From the NCBI GenBank assembly GCA_036897485.1, contig JAYMTF010001487.1, positions 1 to 23,113 on the forward strand: a stretch of DNA of 23,113 nt. The letters run 5' to 3'. Source of the DNA: Pelargonium nanum (taxonomy: Eukaryota; Streptophyta; Magnoliopsida; Geraniales; Geraniaceae). Of this stretch, positions 9,621-22,702 are shown in pieces. The notes below the pieces were generated by a model. That model was not told the DNA's origin. It ran no database searches and was given only the letters and a program-made list of their open reading frames with translations. A program made the position numbers and the translations under genes. How positions within the stretch are numbered: position 1 is the first letter of the stretch; every line of letters begins with the position of its first letter.

Positions 9621-12600
9621 TCATATTCTAAGAATGCGACTTAATTTGTAGACCTGCATAGATCAAAATCATAGTTCCACATCAGACTACAGGTCGTCTA
9701 CTTTAGCATGAAGAAATAGTTTTGCATACCCCAAAGCATCAAAACACATGGAGCTCATTATCACTAATTGACTCTAAAATTCCTTATCGAATGTGGTTCG
9801 CATACGTGTAACTTTTGAAGACGATGACATTGCTTGAGACCAGATGAACCAAGGAGAATGAAGAACAAATAGAAAAGGAAAAAATCACTAACAGGAGTGA
9901 GGTCGCCAATGAAGAACTTTTGACAAGTTTTTCAGGACCGCTTGCAATACAACAGCAAGTTTGCAATGGTCGTGATTGATGGACAACAAGGAACAGATCT
10001 GATTAGTGAAGCCAGAGCCAGGTTTTGAAGAATTTCTAGAATTTTCAAACTGAAGCCTATTAATCAATCAAAATGTGTCGAGCTCTTCCTATAATTTTGC
10101 GTCATCAGTTTCATTGAACTTTCCATTTAGGATAGCAAATTAATGCGCAAATCACAATTCATTAAAAATACAATAGTTGAAGCCAAAACTACGAACCTGG
10201 GCAGTCCTACGAGGAAGAGGAACTTCTAAACAGTGCCGAAAGCCGTCAACTCTGTGAAGGTATTGATGGAAAATCTCAATTAAAGTAACCAAAAAGATAC
10301 GGAAAATAAATGTTAGGAAGGTATGGAAAGATACGATAATGTCAAATAAATACCTTCTGCTAATGGTTCTTTGAATGTATTGGTCATCCTTTATGAGACC
10401 TTCACCTCCATATCTTTTTTCATCGGTATTTAGTATAACCTGCACCATTACAAAAATTATTCTTGTATGACTGCCGGTTAACTGGATGCAAAAGCACACA
10501 CAGATCACATACACATGCAAGCACTTCTTTTCTTCTTCTTTTGGATCACAGGATATATGTTTAACAATGCTTGTCCATTCATTCATGACAGCACCCAAAC
10601 AGTGAACAAATTATAGGCAACAAGAAATGATGACAAATTGGCAGCAAATCATCCATTAATTGGATAAGAAAACAAAAACAAATTACAAATTGGTGTCAGA
10701 TAACTACTTACTTGATACTCGCCAGCCTCTTCTACACCCACAGCGTATCTATCATAAGAATCTGTGGGGTGAAAATTGAATATGAAAAGAAGAGGGCCTC
10801 TGCAGTAAGTAATTACCTGCAAATTGTAGAAAAGCATGTTGTTTTCCGAAAAATGTACAGAGAACACTACTACTACATACTATTCTGTTGCCTCAAGCTA
10901 TGAAGCTCCACTGTGCCCAAACTTTAGACTACTTGAACAGCAAATTGCAAAAGAACAAGAAAAGTGAAAGGAAAAAAAAATGGTATGGAAAGAAGTCAAG
11001 CTAATTTCCCAACACCATATAATGCACATAAAAAAAGGTGAATGAATAGGAGAGAGTACTATACCATGCTAGTGTCATTAACATGATGAATGTTGGGTAT
11101 AGCTCTTGAAAGTACCCTTTGGTTTTCATCCAACTTCATCAAGTCCTACAAAAGGAAATAAGTAATTTTCGATTACCATAAAGTACCGTGTATATCCAAT
11201 TTATCTCCTAAAAGACCATTTGGGAGTTCATGAGTAAAGCTAGAACAGTATCCTCTCGATGAAATCCATTTACAGCACAAATCAGGGGTACGTAAAAAGC
11301 TATCTATGGAGAAATAAACTGCACACTATGCTGGGCAAGATTTAGCACAAGGTTTCAGAATTTTTGAAGTAACAATTCTGATAAAATTGACACCTTATCA
11401 AAGGAAAACAAATCGCGGTGCAGTCCTCCATTTGACAAGAGCTCCCAGCGACGGTTAGCAAGTGCAAATGAGAAGTTGTTGCTTGGCATCGGGAACTCAA
11501 CCTTCTGCACATCAGAAGATTCATCGTGTCAAATAAAGTCTTTGTACTTATTCAAGGAAAAATAACCTCACGGTCCTTACCTTTGGATGTCCAAATTCAT
11601 TGCCCATGAAGTTGAGGTAGGCACGGCCACCAATAGTAAATGTAATCAATCTGATCATCTGGCTCAAAACAAAAGTAAAATGTTACAAAAAATAAAACAA
11701 GCAAAAAGCATGCAAAGAACAATTGTGATTATACTCTGCAATCAAGCGCACTAAATTTTCCTCCTTTAAGAGGTCATTTTCATCCAGTTACACATTTTAG
11801 ATAATTATACAAATAATTTGTTTATCATCAATCCCAATGAGGGAGAAAGTTATATACCAATTGATCATATAATAGTGGGGGGAAGGGATGACAAAAACGG
11901 GTATATAACATACTTTGTGTAATGAACATCCTCTAAGCAATAATTCCTCTGAGCCAGGAGACTGTTCCTTGATTTTACCAAACAATATCTCTGCAAAAGA
12001 CTGCCCTCCAGATATGGACTGCCCACCAAGTTTGTATCAGCAAATGTAAAAATCAGTTAAACACAAAAATAAGCTGATATCTGGAGAAAAAATCGTTATA
12101 AGATTTCAGGAAGAGCTCTTCACGTGGAACAAGTAACTAAGGTGGATGATTACCTGGTTATGATTTTCGGCATACACAAGCATCTTATCTGTATAATGTC
12201 TGTTTCCCACTAATGTATTGACGATCTGCAGTGTCAGCTTAGATTTAATAATGTCAAAATTGTAAGATAAAAACTAGTGAAGAACTAGGTAAGGCACAGC
12301 ATTAACATAATCCCACTTCATGCTGAGATGGTTAAGAAAATCAGAAAAGACGACCTTAGTCATACTCCATTCATTGTCAGGAATATTTTGAAGAAAAGAC
12401 TGCCACATCTCTGGCACCGAAAGATTGACATAATAATCAAATCCCAATCCACCTTGAGAAGTTGGCTCACATAGTCCAGGATAAAGTGTTGCCTGTAGAG
12501 TAGGAAGAGAAATTTTCATAAAAGGCAACAACACACTATACACATCATCATGTTCTGCTATAAGTGAGCAAAAAGCATGAAGACTAAAAAACATTGTACA

Positions 12601-15600
12601 CAATTGCTCAAATCAAAATCAAAAGACAAATGATTTACAATATGGAAGACTATTGCAAGTACGAAAAGTGGGTGTGACATGCAAGAACAAGAAATATTAG
12701 CAAGTAATGATGCAATATAGTTCCGGAAAAAAAAAATGCACGGAGTACTTGAAGAAGAAACTAGCAGGAGACAAATCTTTTACCTATCACGTCATTATTG
12801 GTGTAATTCAACACATACCACAAAGTTTATCAGCCAATGGAAGAAAACAATGACACATATTGAAGTTTAATAGTAAAGCAAAACAAATAAATCATGAATC
12901 ACTTACATCTTCAGCTATTGTCACTATATTGGGATAAAAATAATGCAGTATATCATTTGCCAAAATGAGGTACATTAATGCATCCTTGTCAACATATTGA
13001 TTACAATACCTGCAATAAAGCAAGATTACTGTCATATATTCAAGCACCTTAACAGTTTTTATTAAGGCAATATAATCAGGCCATAAGTTATGTCCTTGTT
13101 AAGCTTAACTAACAACTGATGAGAAAAAGAGTAGCAACAACAACAAACTTAGTAACTTACATATCAGAATGAAAAGAAAAAAAGAAAGAACAAAGATGCC
13201 TTACTCCTCTAAGTCACCAGTAAAAGAAGCAAAGCCATTATGCATGTACATCATTGATGAGAGCGAATGGAACTGGAAGCCATCAACTTGATACTCAACA
13301 ATCCACCTGCTCAAACATGATCCCGTAAGAATTTCCAACATTACCTACCCAAAAATAACATCTGCAGATAGTATAAGATGTGAATACACACATTGGATAA
13401 AAAGAACAATGAACTAAGCAGCTCCGTGAATGTAACAATTTGAAATTTTGAATAAATTTCCCCTTCACATTTACCAATTCAGATTAGAGAGAAGATAGTG
13501 TAGAACATCAGGGTCTCCATATTTGAACATTCTGGTACCCCAGTATTTATGATGCCCTCGTTTACCTATTCAAATTCAAATAGGGAAGTTGGGAAAGAGA
13601 GTAAGTACATCAAATGATCCATGAGTGGCACGAGAACATGGTAGCTTCTTCACAGAACCATATAGAATGAATATACTGCCAGAATAAGATGTTAATACGT
13701 GTGACAAGAAAAAAAAAGACATGGTATAAGAACAGAGTTTACCAGTATGAAAGTAGCAATCATTCGATCCATCAAATAATGATAGCCCAACCATTTCATC
13801 TGCCGCTGAGTAGGAATGGACAATGTCTAAGAAAACCAGCAGTCCTAGACCTATAAATAGGAAAAGAAATGAAAAAGATTATTTAAAAACAACAGAAGCT
13901 GTAATGGCAGGCACCAAATTAGCAGCAAAAGGGCAACAGCCATGCATCAAGTTAAAATTGTGTAATTAATGCCAGAATAGCTTACAGTAAATGAAAATTA
14001 GGAGCGATAATTAAATGTGGCACAATGAATACTCTGGACTTTAACCATGTCAACTATCTGAATTCTGCATAGGATTATCTAATGTTTATCAATTAGTACA
14101 GATCCTGTAATTGAGATTATTCTCTATCCATTCATTCAGATTCCAAGGCACCAACACATTACTTAGGATCTTAATCAGGAAACAGCCCATACATTACATT
14201 AATCTAAAAATTATCTTTCTTCAAATAAACTGAAATATGATCAATACAAAAATATGTCATTTTAACAGGATTTCACTATTAATATAGGCCATATAACTCA
14301 GTCCACTTGCAAAGCATACGTGAGATCTTAATGCGTAATATTAAATGGTGCTAGGAGAAGAATATTAACCATGTGCTTCATCAACCAAGCGCTTGAAGTC
14401 ATCAGGAGTCCCGTATCTGCTGCTAACAGCAAACAAGTTGGTGACCTGTATTGCCATAAAGTTACGTGATTGCATTAATAGAACCCTAAGCCAAGATTCA
14501 CCTTTTTTTTTTTTTTTTTTAAACGAACCAAGGTGCACCTTTGATCACAACATAGTATGAGAACAAATAACTGAAATGATAACATGTATTTGCATATAAG
14601 CAACATTGAAACAAGGGTGGCTTTTGTATCAAAAGAAGCATCTACTCAAAAGCATTAGAAACATAGTGAATGCGGGTTGAATATTTTACTCACTCTATAA
14701 CCAACAGTAAAATAATCTTTATGCTCAACAACTCCAATCATCTGGATTGCATTGTAGCCAGCTTCCTTTACATGAGGAAGGACCTGTTGTGAATAAAGAT
14801 TTGGTGCAAAAATGAGGCAATTAATTACTGTGATTCAGTAAAGACTAAAGAAGAACTGTGTAAGAAATAAACCACCAAAAAATTACCTTCTCTATAAAAT
14901 CATTGAAAGAAGAAACTTTTGGATCTGATCCACTAATTCCAATATGGCATTCATATATGCGTAAAGACTTCGGCTTTTGGGGGGGTGAGTTTTTCCATTT
15001 GTATGCAGCCTCGGGAGGTGGTTCCCAGTGGATTGCATAAGCCTGCTTTCCCTCTGAATATACAACGTCAGAATTCATGTGAAGCAATGCAAAACTATGA
15101 GCCACTATATATTAAATAAATGAATAAAAGGCTTAAAGTTATTAGTTGGGAAAAGGATCACACGATTGCTAAAATTACTATGCCTAACATGGACAAGCAG
15201 TGTGCAATGGAGTTCACAAATGATAGAGTAAACCATGCAATTTCTGGATGCACTTAGCCGATCGACACAAGAAGAGAACCAGAGCACTTTAGGCTAGTTC
15301 TAAAAATAAGATTAAAATATTTTTCTTTAAAGTAGAACCATAGTGCTCTCCATCATAGTTCATTATCATGCACGCTGTGAACAAAAGGACCCAATGCGCT
15401 ACAGAAAGAACAAATAACAGAACTTGAAAAATCGAATGGGTATGGACAGTGATATTCAGTTGCACCTTTCAATAAACTGAGTGTTGAGAGATTATATGTC
15501 AAAAAATCACCCAACGACAGGAATACCGTTGCCTAGAGATGTTTGTGCCCAAATCCATGCATGGAAAGTGAAGAGAACCTAAGATGCACCCAGATAGAAG

Positions 15601-18426
15601 GGAAAATGTAACACAGGTAATAAAATACGAGACACAGACAGCCCCAAAATTAAACGCAGTTTGACAAGTACCAGAGATGACTGTGCACATAGACCAGTTT
15701 CCACTTTTTAGTCATTTATACAGATTACTACTGACCATCTTTCTTATTCCATTAACAACATTTGTTTTCTAAAAAGTTTCTGGTCTATTTTCCTGGCTAA
15801 GTAGTACAGCTAAAAAGAAATGTAATAGTGCAAGAGGCAACATATATATCCTGCATATTGCTCGACAGATAAATAAGGTGAATCAGTTGAAAAATTCAGT
15901 ATATGAAAAGTTTACCAGGGTCAGGTTGCACATAAGAAGCCCAAGCAGGTACTCGTTCTATAGGCCCACTAGGAGTGTTAAAATAGACCCTGTATTTGCT
16001 TCCATGAGGAATACCTGGAAGGTACTTTTTTAACCATGCCTTCCTTCCTTTGCGTGTCTCTATCCAATATGGCAAAGGATCCTTCTTACCACGGAATTTC
16101 TCTAGCCATTTTTTATCACATGCAATGTTAAAAATATCATATTCTTTTCCATTATCAATCACATCAAGCGGAGGCAGGTGACTTGGAGGATCATTTTTAT
16201 GTTCTTCTTTCCAAGCCTTATATCTGGTTTCTGCATCTGGTATATCTTCCAATTCTTCTAACGTTTGAGGTCCATTAGGACCAAATATTTGCTCATACAA
16301 CTTTGCTGGTACTGTAAAACGGTCTTTTACAAAACGATCCTCTCCAGGTTCCCAATACTCATCGTTTGCTTTCTTGAATATTTCATCAATGCTGAGACCA
16401 CTGTCACCTTTATCATAGTCATCCACATAATTATATTGCTGAAAATAGAGCTCATCTGGTTTTTCCCCCTCCCTCAGCTTGTCCTCAATAATGATAAACC
16501 AGTACCCATAATCATCATGGCCAATGTAACCCTCTCTTGCACAAGTTTCGGTTGGTGACCACCCATTGAAGTCCCCAATCAGTGCACAATAGCGAGCACC
16601 TGTATTTAACATGCTTGAGATTCACAGACGACTACAAGGATAGGCAATAGCAAACAATTTGGATAAAGTGAAAGTTATCATTATGTAACTATAAAGAAGC
16701 ACAATATATCAAGTCGTGTTCTTATCGTGGTCCATCGATGTGCTAACTTGCTGCACTGAGTCTGCTAACCCAATCAACTAGAGTAATGGTACAAAAAAAG
16801 TAATCATAAACGGCAGCCAAAATCAGAAATCTGTTCTTCTATAAAAAGGCCAAAATTTTGGCGACACTATTTAAATAACTGATAAAATTTCGTAAAATGT
16901 AAGTTGCCCAACATTTGAAGAATTCTGGGGTGTGGATGAATTAGGTGTTAGCCAAACACACGGCTAATACTGCTGAATCATATGAAACAGAAGAAATACA
17001 TTGAGCAATTCAGTCAAACCTGGAGCCCATTCCATGTAATCCACCCGATGTTCGCAATGACGATGCATACCCACTATCTCAAACCTATAAAAAAATATCA
17101 ATAACAATCAAACTCCATAAATGGAACCTTAGGCTCACCTTTATAGGTTGACTATACAAATAAACTAAGAACAATTAGGACACTCATGGACAGCCAACAA
17201 AAGCTGTATGGCTTGTTTTTGTTTTCCTGAAGTATTTAACTGATCCCAAAAAATGAGGCCATCGTGGATGAACAACCCGTCCTTTGACATACTTGATTGC
17301 AAGAACTTGAAATAGTGATGTTTCATGAGATATACAGGCTATATCATACCATCAAATTAGGTAACAACTCCGTGTTTTATCAATTATTCTCACTTGACAT
17401 GAAAGATTTATAATAAAAAATTAAAATATGAGGTACACAATAGAATAGGGTAGCTCTCTCCGGGATCTCCATTAAATAAGTGTGACCCCTGAACCATTGG
17501 GGACTTGGCATGATAAAGATGGAAACACAAAACCAAATTTTACACATAAGGCCATGGAATTTCAATCCAAAGAATGAAATCAGATTTAAAAACCTTAACT
17601 AAAACAAAATCCAAGCCATAAATTCACTTAGTAAAAATTCTAAAACCTTGGAGAGAGAGAAATGAAGTTGAAGAGAACTACTAACCCAGAAGCCAGCTCC
17701 TTGAGATTGAGATGACGATTGAAAATTTCATCTTTTAGATCCTTAAGAGCTTTGTGTCTTTGCAGCAGAATACAACAAAGAGAAAATGTCAAACATTTTC
17801 CTCAAACAGACCTCAAAACACATAATGCTAGAAAATGAAATACTAATGAACAATCTTTTGCTTGTTTTGTAAGAAATAAAAAAGATGAAAACATAGAAAA
17901 TGCGAGAACATCAGTACTTTGTTTCCTCCATGTTCCAACTCACTAAAATTGGGGATATATCAACTTGCCAAAGCCTTAAAAAGTTACCATTTCTTTTCCT
18001 TTACCAAAGTCCCATATAAGAAAACAAAGACATATCTCTAAAATTTTCATTTTCTTTCATTTCCCCACTTTTTTCTCATTAACCAAACACACCCACAACC
18101 AGCGCTTCGTTTCCACAAGTCTTTTTCGTTTCAAAATTCTACCTTTCCCGCAGAAACTGAGCAAATATCTTATGGTTGATGCCGCGTTTGGCGAGGAAGC
18201 CAGCTGGGTCGATCAATTTCTCTTCTTCATTTTCTCTGCCACTGCTCTTCTTCTTCCTCCTCCTCTTGGACTGTTCGTATTGTGGTTGGTTTGTTGATGA
18301 ACACTTGGTTATTTCAATTTTCCTGGGAAAATTGATTTTCTGAGGATTGCTGTTATTGGATGGGAAATTGAGAAGAGAGTTATGGGTATACAAAGGAAAG
18401 TGAATTCGGAGAGAAAGTGAAGTCAT
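9621..18426 (-). CDS. Class III 1,4-alpha-glucan branching enzyme-like protein, plastid (BE3/EMB2729 type)
   Basis: This is a GH13 protein of the plant BE3 class (Arabidopsis BE1/EMB2729), 901 aa. Exons: 18143-18426, 17686-17757, 17020-17084, 15916-16599, 14887-15053, 14694-14783, 14370-14445, 13743-13850, 13475-13565, 13205-13306, 12907-13009, 12355-12492, 12154-12225, 11914-12018, 11581-11658, 11394-11504, 11065-11145, 10712-10816, 10354-10439, 10197-10251, 9621-9653. All phases agree. The Ser/Asn-rich N-terminus (about 1-45) looks like a plastid transit peptide, followed by a basic KRRRKKK stretch. CBM48 starts near residue 142 ([15 protein letters not shown]). The GH13 barrel has region [10 protein letters not shown] (Asp488), region [11 protein letters not shown] (His559 where the nucleophile Asp is expected), region III TIAED (Glu613) and region IV AENHNQ (Asn683 for Asp). 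The C-terminus ends [10 protein letters not shown]. Loss of the Arabidopsis gene arrests embryos, and branching activity in this class is disputed. Confidence 0.97.
14503..14520. repeat. Poly-T tract (18 nt)
   Basis: A homopolymer of 18 T lies in the intron between the branching-enzyme-like exons 14370-14445 and 14694-14783. It might be an element tail, but no element body is recognisable beside it. Confidence 0.8.
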
Positions 18427-18631
18427 CGAGCAGAAAATGATGAGAGCAGTGATGATGTTTCAGATAAGAGAGTGCCGAACTCGAACTGTACTGCCAATGG
18501 GGTTTTCAAGAGGTTTTTGAGTCGACTCGGCAGACAACATATCGAAGAATATATGAAATTGGAAATGTATTAACACATGACATGGCTACATTTTTTTGTT
18601 TGTAACATTTTATTATTTACATGTGCTATCT
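18427..18631. other. 5' leader and proximal promoter of the branching-enzyme-like gene
   Basis: This stretch lies immediately upstream of the ATG at 18426 on the minus strand. It has no open frame of note. No TATA box or other element can be named securely. The upstream edge is bounded by a transposon-like repeat. Confidence 0.45.
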
Positions 18632-18839
18632 CAAGTTGGCAAAAGGGTACCCGACCCGCCGGATACCCGAAACCCGAAGTCTATAGGGTCGCGTTCGGGT
18701 CTAGAATTTCAAAATGAAAAATCGGGTCAGATATGTCCGCAGACTTTATGCCTAAAACCCGACTTCAATGCAATCATATAAGGTCAGGTTAGAATTCATC
18801 ACCCGTACACGAACCGACCTGAAATTGTGCCACCTCTAC
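18632..18839. mobile_element. Short hAT-like MITE (non-autonomous DNA transposon)
   Basis: A roughly 208-bp block is rich in 'acccga/cgggt' motifs and contrasts sharply with the AT-rich flanks. Its ends form imperfect inverted repeats: agttggcaaaa on the left and, reverse-complemented, aggtggcacaa on the right. A terminus of the form 'AGAGGTGGCAA' next to repeated CCCGA motifs is familiar from small plant hAT-type elements. I could not define an 8-bp target-site duplication, so the boundaries are approximate. It encodes no protein. Confidence 0.42.
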
Positions 18840-18954
18840 TCAAAACACTCAACTATATTTTTTCCCTTATATTTTACTATACACCTGTGATGACCCGAAA
18901 TAAATTACTACAATTTTGTTTGTTTCTTAACATTTACCATTCATATATTTTCAT

Positions 18955-19645
18955 TCTATCGATAGTCAAATCATGAATTTTAATGAATGAACTGTGTAAT
19001 TCACCTGAATGCTAGATCGAGCTACCATTGATTTTTTTTGCTTCTACAAGAGATAGGAGATAGGTCCAATAAAAAAACAATATCTAGTACAAACGGTGGG
19101 TATGTGAGATCCTCACCTTAGTCAACATCAAAATAACATGTAAAGCTAGAGATGTGTCTGCTGAGAAATAAAGTCCATGATAAAGAGTTTCACATACATA
19201 ACAAAAGTGCACATAATTGCTTCACAGTGTGTCGTGTGAGAAGCATACATGAACTACTAACAATATGGACATCATATGCCAAATCAGGCTTAGTGACAAT
19301 AAAATAGACATGCTTTCAACCAACTATTGGGTCAGAAAGAGGGTTTCCTCGTGTATGAGTAAGACAAACTGTGGGCTCGATCAAGGTATATATACTTTTA
19401 TTTTATTGTTCGTAAGGTCAGCTTGAGAAAGAAGATCAACATCATATTTACCTTAAGAAAGAGACATTGTAGAAGTGTCGGATGAGACATCCAATCCCAA
19501 TAAACAATTTAGAGAACCAAGATCTTTCATTTCAAAATATTGATATAATTTGTGCTTGAGCTCCAATATACCTTGGCATCTTCCCCAGTTATGATCATGT
19601 CGTCAACATATATAAGAAAAAGAGTGATTCCACGGGTTCTTTTTC
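18955..19645 (-). mobile_element. Ty1/copia retrotransposon pol fragment (fossil)
   Basis: Minus-strand translation in pieces shows the reverse transcriptase core YVDDM (19596-19610), then FEMKDLG (about 19517-19537) and a DVDLLSQADL-like segment. Lower down come TKPDLAYDVHIVS and, near 19010-19030, the RNase H region VARSS. The order matches the RT-to-RNase H part of a Ty1/copia polyprotein. The copy is clearly broken with many disruptions, has no recognisable LTRs and looks old. It lies in the same orientation as the DOMON/b561 gene, just downstream of it. Confidence 0.75.
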
Positions 19646-19932
19646 GCTAATTGAAGAACGTCTATTCTTACGAAACCAAATGTAGATTCAAAATACTATA
19701 TATAAAACAACAAACCAACTCCTTTTAACTTTCTGACTAGTCAAACATGTATAGATTGAAACACTTCAATCCTTCATCTATTTGACTATTTCCAAAGCTC
19801 AAATGGTTAGACATGTAGATGGTCAATGTTTCCATACCAATCTTCAAGTTTCTTTCAACTTTCTTATCAACAAAAATTCGAAAAATACTATAATCATCAC
19901 CTAAAATATAACATATAATGTAATCAATATAT
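19646..19932 (-). other. 3' flank of the DOMON/b561 gene, unassigned
   Basis: This interval lies between the DOMON/b561 stop codon and the copia fossil. An open frame at 19737-20042 overlaps the last exon and runs into this region, but it matches no family I recognise. Part may be 3' UTR, and part may be more of the decayed retroelement. Confidence 0.4.
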
Positions 19933-21944
19933 TTATCCCTCGCAGGGATCATTAGATGAACATTTAGAGGAGCAAAAGTACTTAGTCCAAGTGAAGACCT
20001 CAAAGAAGATGGTAACGCAACACAAAAGTGCAAGAACTCCAAGATAGGCCCATTTCCAGGTCTGGTTTGGCTTCAAAATGGCAATTCCTTGGAAAATGTT
20101 GATTATAATCAATACAAGCATCGCATATCCAAGAAAATGATGGTACATGTTCCAGTACTTGCGATATTCATCGGCTCGTAGCGGTTTCAGACCAAATATC
20201 GCCGTCATCTGATGATCCATATATCAAATTTCAATTATGAGTGAATCAAAAAATGAGATAAAGAGATCGAGATCGAGACCGAGATCAAGAAAGAGATTAG
20301 TACTTGTATAGTGGTGAATGTGAAAATGAAGATTGCAAGAATTCTGTGAATTTGGAAGGAGTAGCCTTGGGAAGCTTGTCCGAGCCATAGACCAATGGCC
20401 CAGCCAATGGTGCCAAGTAAATAGCCAAGAATCTGGCAAAATATGTGAAAACGGAACCATAGCCGGAACCTTAACGGATAAAACCTCGTATATCTTGCTA
20501 TAATCACCCCAGCCGGCAGGAGTGTCCCCCATCCAACAATGTTCAAAATCCCATGAACCTAAACAAAAAGCCCGAAACTGTTCGATCATGTATATTGAAT
20601 TGCTAGTTGATCCATTGAACAATTTCAAAATATCATACTTCAACTATCAGTTCAAACTATTAGTTGAATTTGTCATGTATAAAATTTTCTCATAGTAACA
20701 ATGCAATAGTCAAGATTTGGGAAAAGGGAAAGCTTGAAAACTTTTAATTTTCTTTTAGGTGGAATTGACGTATGATTTAAAATACATTAAATAATTATTT
20801 TCATTAATTTACTTTACTGATGCGATGGTTAAACTATATTAAATGACTCACATGACCAGCATATGACCCGTCACATCGGCTTAATTCCACGCCAGACAAC
20901 TCAACAGAGAAACTGACGAAAACCAACATCAAGAACCATTTGAGATTCATATTTGAAAGTTCATGAATTATTTCAGCTTTAAAAAGTTCAGACACCAAAT
21001 TAGATTCATATACAAAAGTTGAGAGACCAAATTATAATTTTTACCTTGGTTTTATATGTGTACTGAATTGCTATATATATATTAATTACCACATTCGTCT
21101 CAAAATAAATGTCATCGGCTATAATTTGAGAAAAATTAAGTAGAAGTTAGTTAGTTAGTATGATCATATATTTACTCTAATTATATCCTAATATCATGTG
21201 TTAAGTAATATTAATGATAATATTGACAATTCATATATAATGAACTCTTGTAAAAGAAGAAAAAAACACTATTTTGCAACAAAAAATTCAAGAGAAACAA
21301 GTCTATACCGTTCTCATGTGCATTCTATGTCTGCCAATGCTCATGCTCCTTCCCGTCCTCAAGTCTATAGTCTCTGTGCTATCACAATTTTGGAGACACG
21401 TACCATGCATCAATGGTTGCGATCCTACGTAACCACGCCCGACTTGCCACACATGGTTCAACCTCGAAACATCGTACACCGAATTATTAAGAAACACGGT
21501 CGCAAACATTTTGAAGTATCCAGTGTCCTCAGTGTATTGCGAGGACATATTTGTAACAATCAAGTCGATCTCCGAAGGTAGGAGCTGGCACCCAAGTTTT
21601 GTGTAGCGAGTGATTGAGTAAGTATTGACCCGTGAAGACCCATTTTGGTACCTAATGCCTATAATAGCCCTAGTACCAACCATTTGTGGAGTGTGCCCTG
21701 GGTTCACTCCCCATGCAATCCACCCCATTGGTTGCTTTGCCCCAAAGTACATGTCAACTCTAGTGGTGGTGTTGTGCGACGTCGTTTTCCACCCAAACTC
21801 GGCTCCTAGGGTTGCTAGTTTCTTGCAATTTGCGCCGGATTGGTCGCCGGAGACGGGGGAGAAGGGGTGGGTGCAAGGGGGAGAAGGGAGTGGAGAAGTG
21901 GTTGGGACAAGGAAGAAAAAGGTTAGGATGAGAAGTGGAAACAT
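19933..21944 (-). CDS. Cytochrome b561 and DOMON domain-containing protein
   Basis: CYBDOM proteins are plant membrane redox proteins, generally thought to move electrons across the plasma membrane using ascorbate. Exons: 21309-21944, 20304-20558, 19933-20208, with all boundaries between codons, giving 388 aa (the family is usually about 400). Residues 1-20 form a hydrophobic signal peptide (MFPLLILTFFFLV). The DOMON domain covers about 40-170 with GWIAWGVNP and an LNHVWQVG motif. The b561 core follows, with all four expected haem histidines: VHGILN (His214), RFHIFCQ (His250), IHRILA (His283) and YHHFLGY (His320 or 321). The segments between them are hydrophobic and fit a multi-pass membrane core, with a final helix after TWKWAY. 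The last 13 residues are unusual, with Cys repeated in CSSKCSSNDPC. Individual paralogue identity cannot be set from the sequence. Confidence 0.95.
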
Positions 21945-22700
21945 TCTCTTGGTTTAATTTTGGTCACTTTGTGTCTCAATTTCAATATTTAATTATTTAT
22001 GTAGCTTCTTTGCATTGAGATGGGTTGTGAACAAGTAGCACTCAAAGTTGTTTATTCTTTGTTTCTTTCTCCTTTTGTTCACATATATGAACATTTTACT
22101 CTTGTGGGTTGGTTCCACTTTCTTAAAAAGCATTGTGTATGTGGAGCCAACTATATCAGAACTACCCAAAATGATTGTAAGACTTTGAAATAAATGGGTT
22201 TACAAGAATATCAAATTACATGCGCAGTGCCGTAGTGTAGTATCGATGGAAGAAATATTAAATCCAAAATTACGTAGTTAATTGCGTCACTTTAAGCGTC
22301 TGCCTGTCCGACTTACATAACTTTATATATGTCAACTGATCACTTCCATTTTATTATGTCGAATACTTGAAGGAAAAATCACATGCTTCCCTCCATCCCA
22401 AAATACGTGTGTGTTTTTTCTTGTATATTTGTCACAAAATGTGATATAGGGTATTATGCCTGAAAAATGTATAGTATGTAAAAATAAGAAATGACAGTTG
22501 GTTTTTGTTTTGTTTGTATAGTTCACTGTTGATAAAATTTAATGCCATTCTAAGAACTAAAGCTTAATATAAGGACTAACAAAGAGAGAGAAAAAGAAAA
22601 AAAAAGGAACATGTGAATTGTGATGTTATGATTTCATTTGTACTGTGATTCTGTGAAAAGAAACATTCCATACTTGAGATGAGCAAGAAAAAGAAAACTG
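21945..22700. other. Promoter region of the DOMON/b561 gene and intergenic DNA
   Basis: This AT-rich DNA lies upstream of the DOMON/b561 start. It has only short open frames with no domain. Purine-rich simple sequence occurs near 22580-22605. I see no gene or recognisable transposon in it. Confidence 0.5.
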
Positions 22701-22702
22701 GC

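Noticed and set aside
16265-16558. 97-codon plus-strand open frame
   Set aside because: It lies entirely opposite the 684-nt exon of the branching-enzyme-like gene and has no domain.
20224-20643. 139-codon minus-strand open frame overlapping b561 exon 2
   Set aside because: It is in a different frame from the b561 core and crosses the splice sites at 20304 and 20558. It has no conserved motif.
21198-21957. Plus-strand open frames of 127 and 110 codons
   Set aside because: They are antisense to the DOMON exon and its flank. The minus frame has clear DOMON motifs and a signal peptide.
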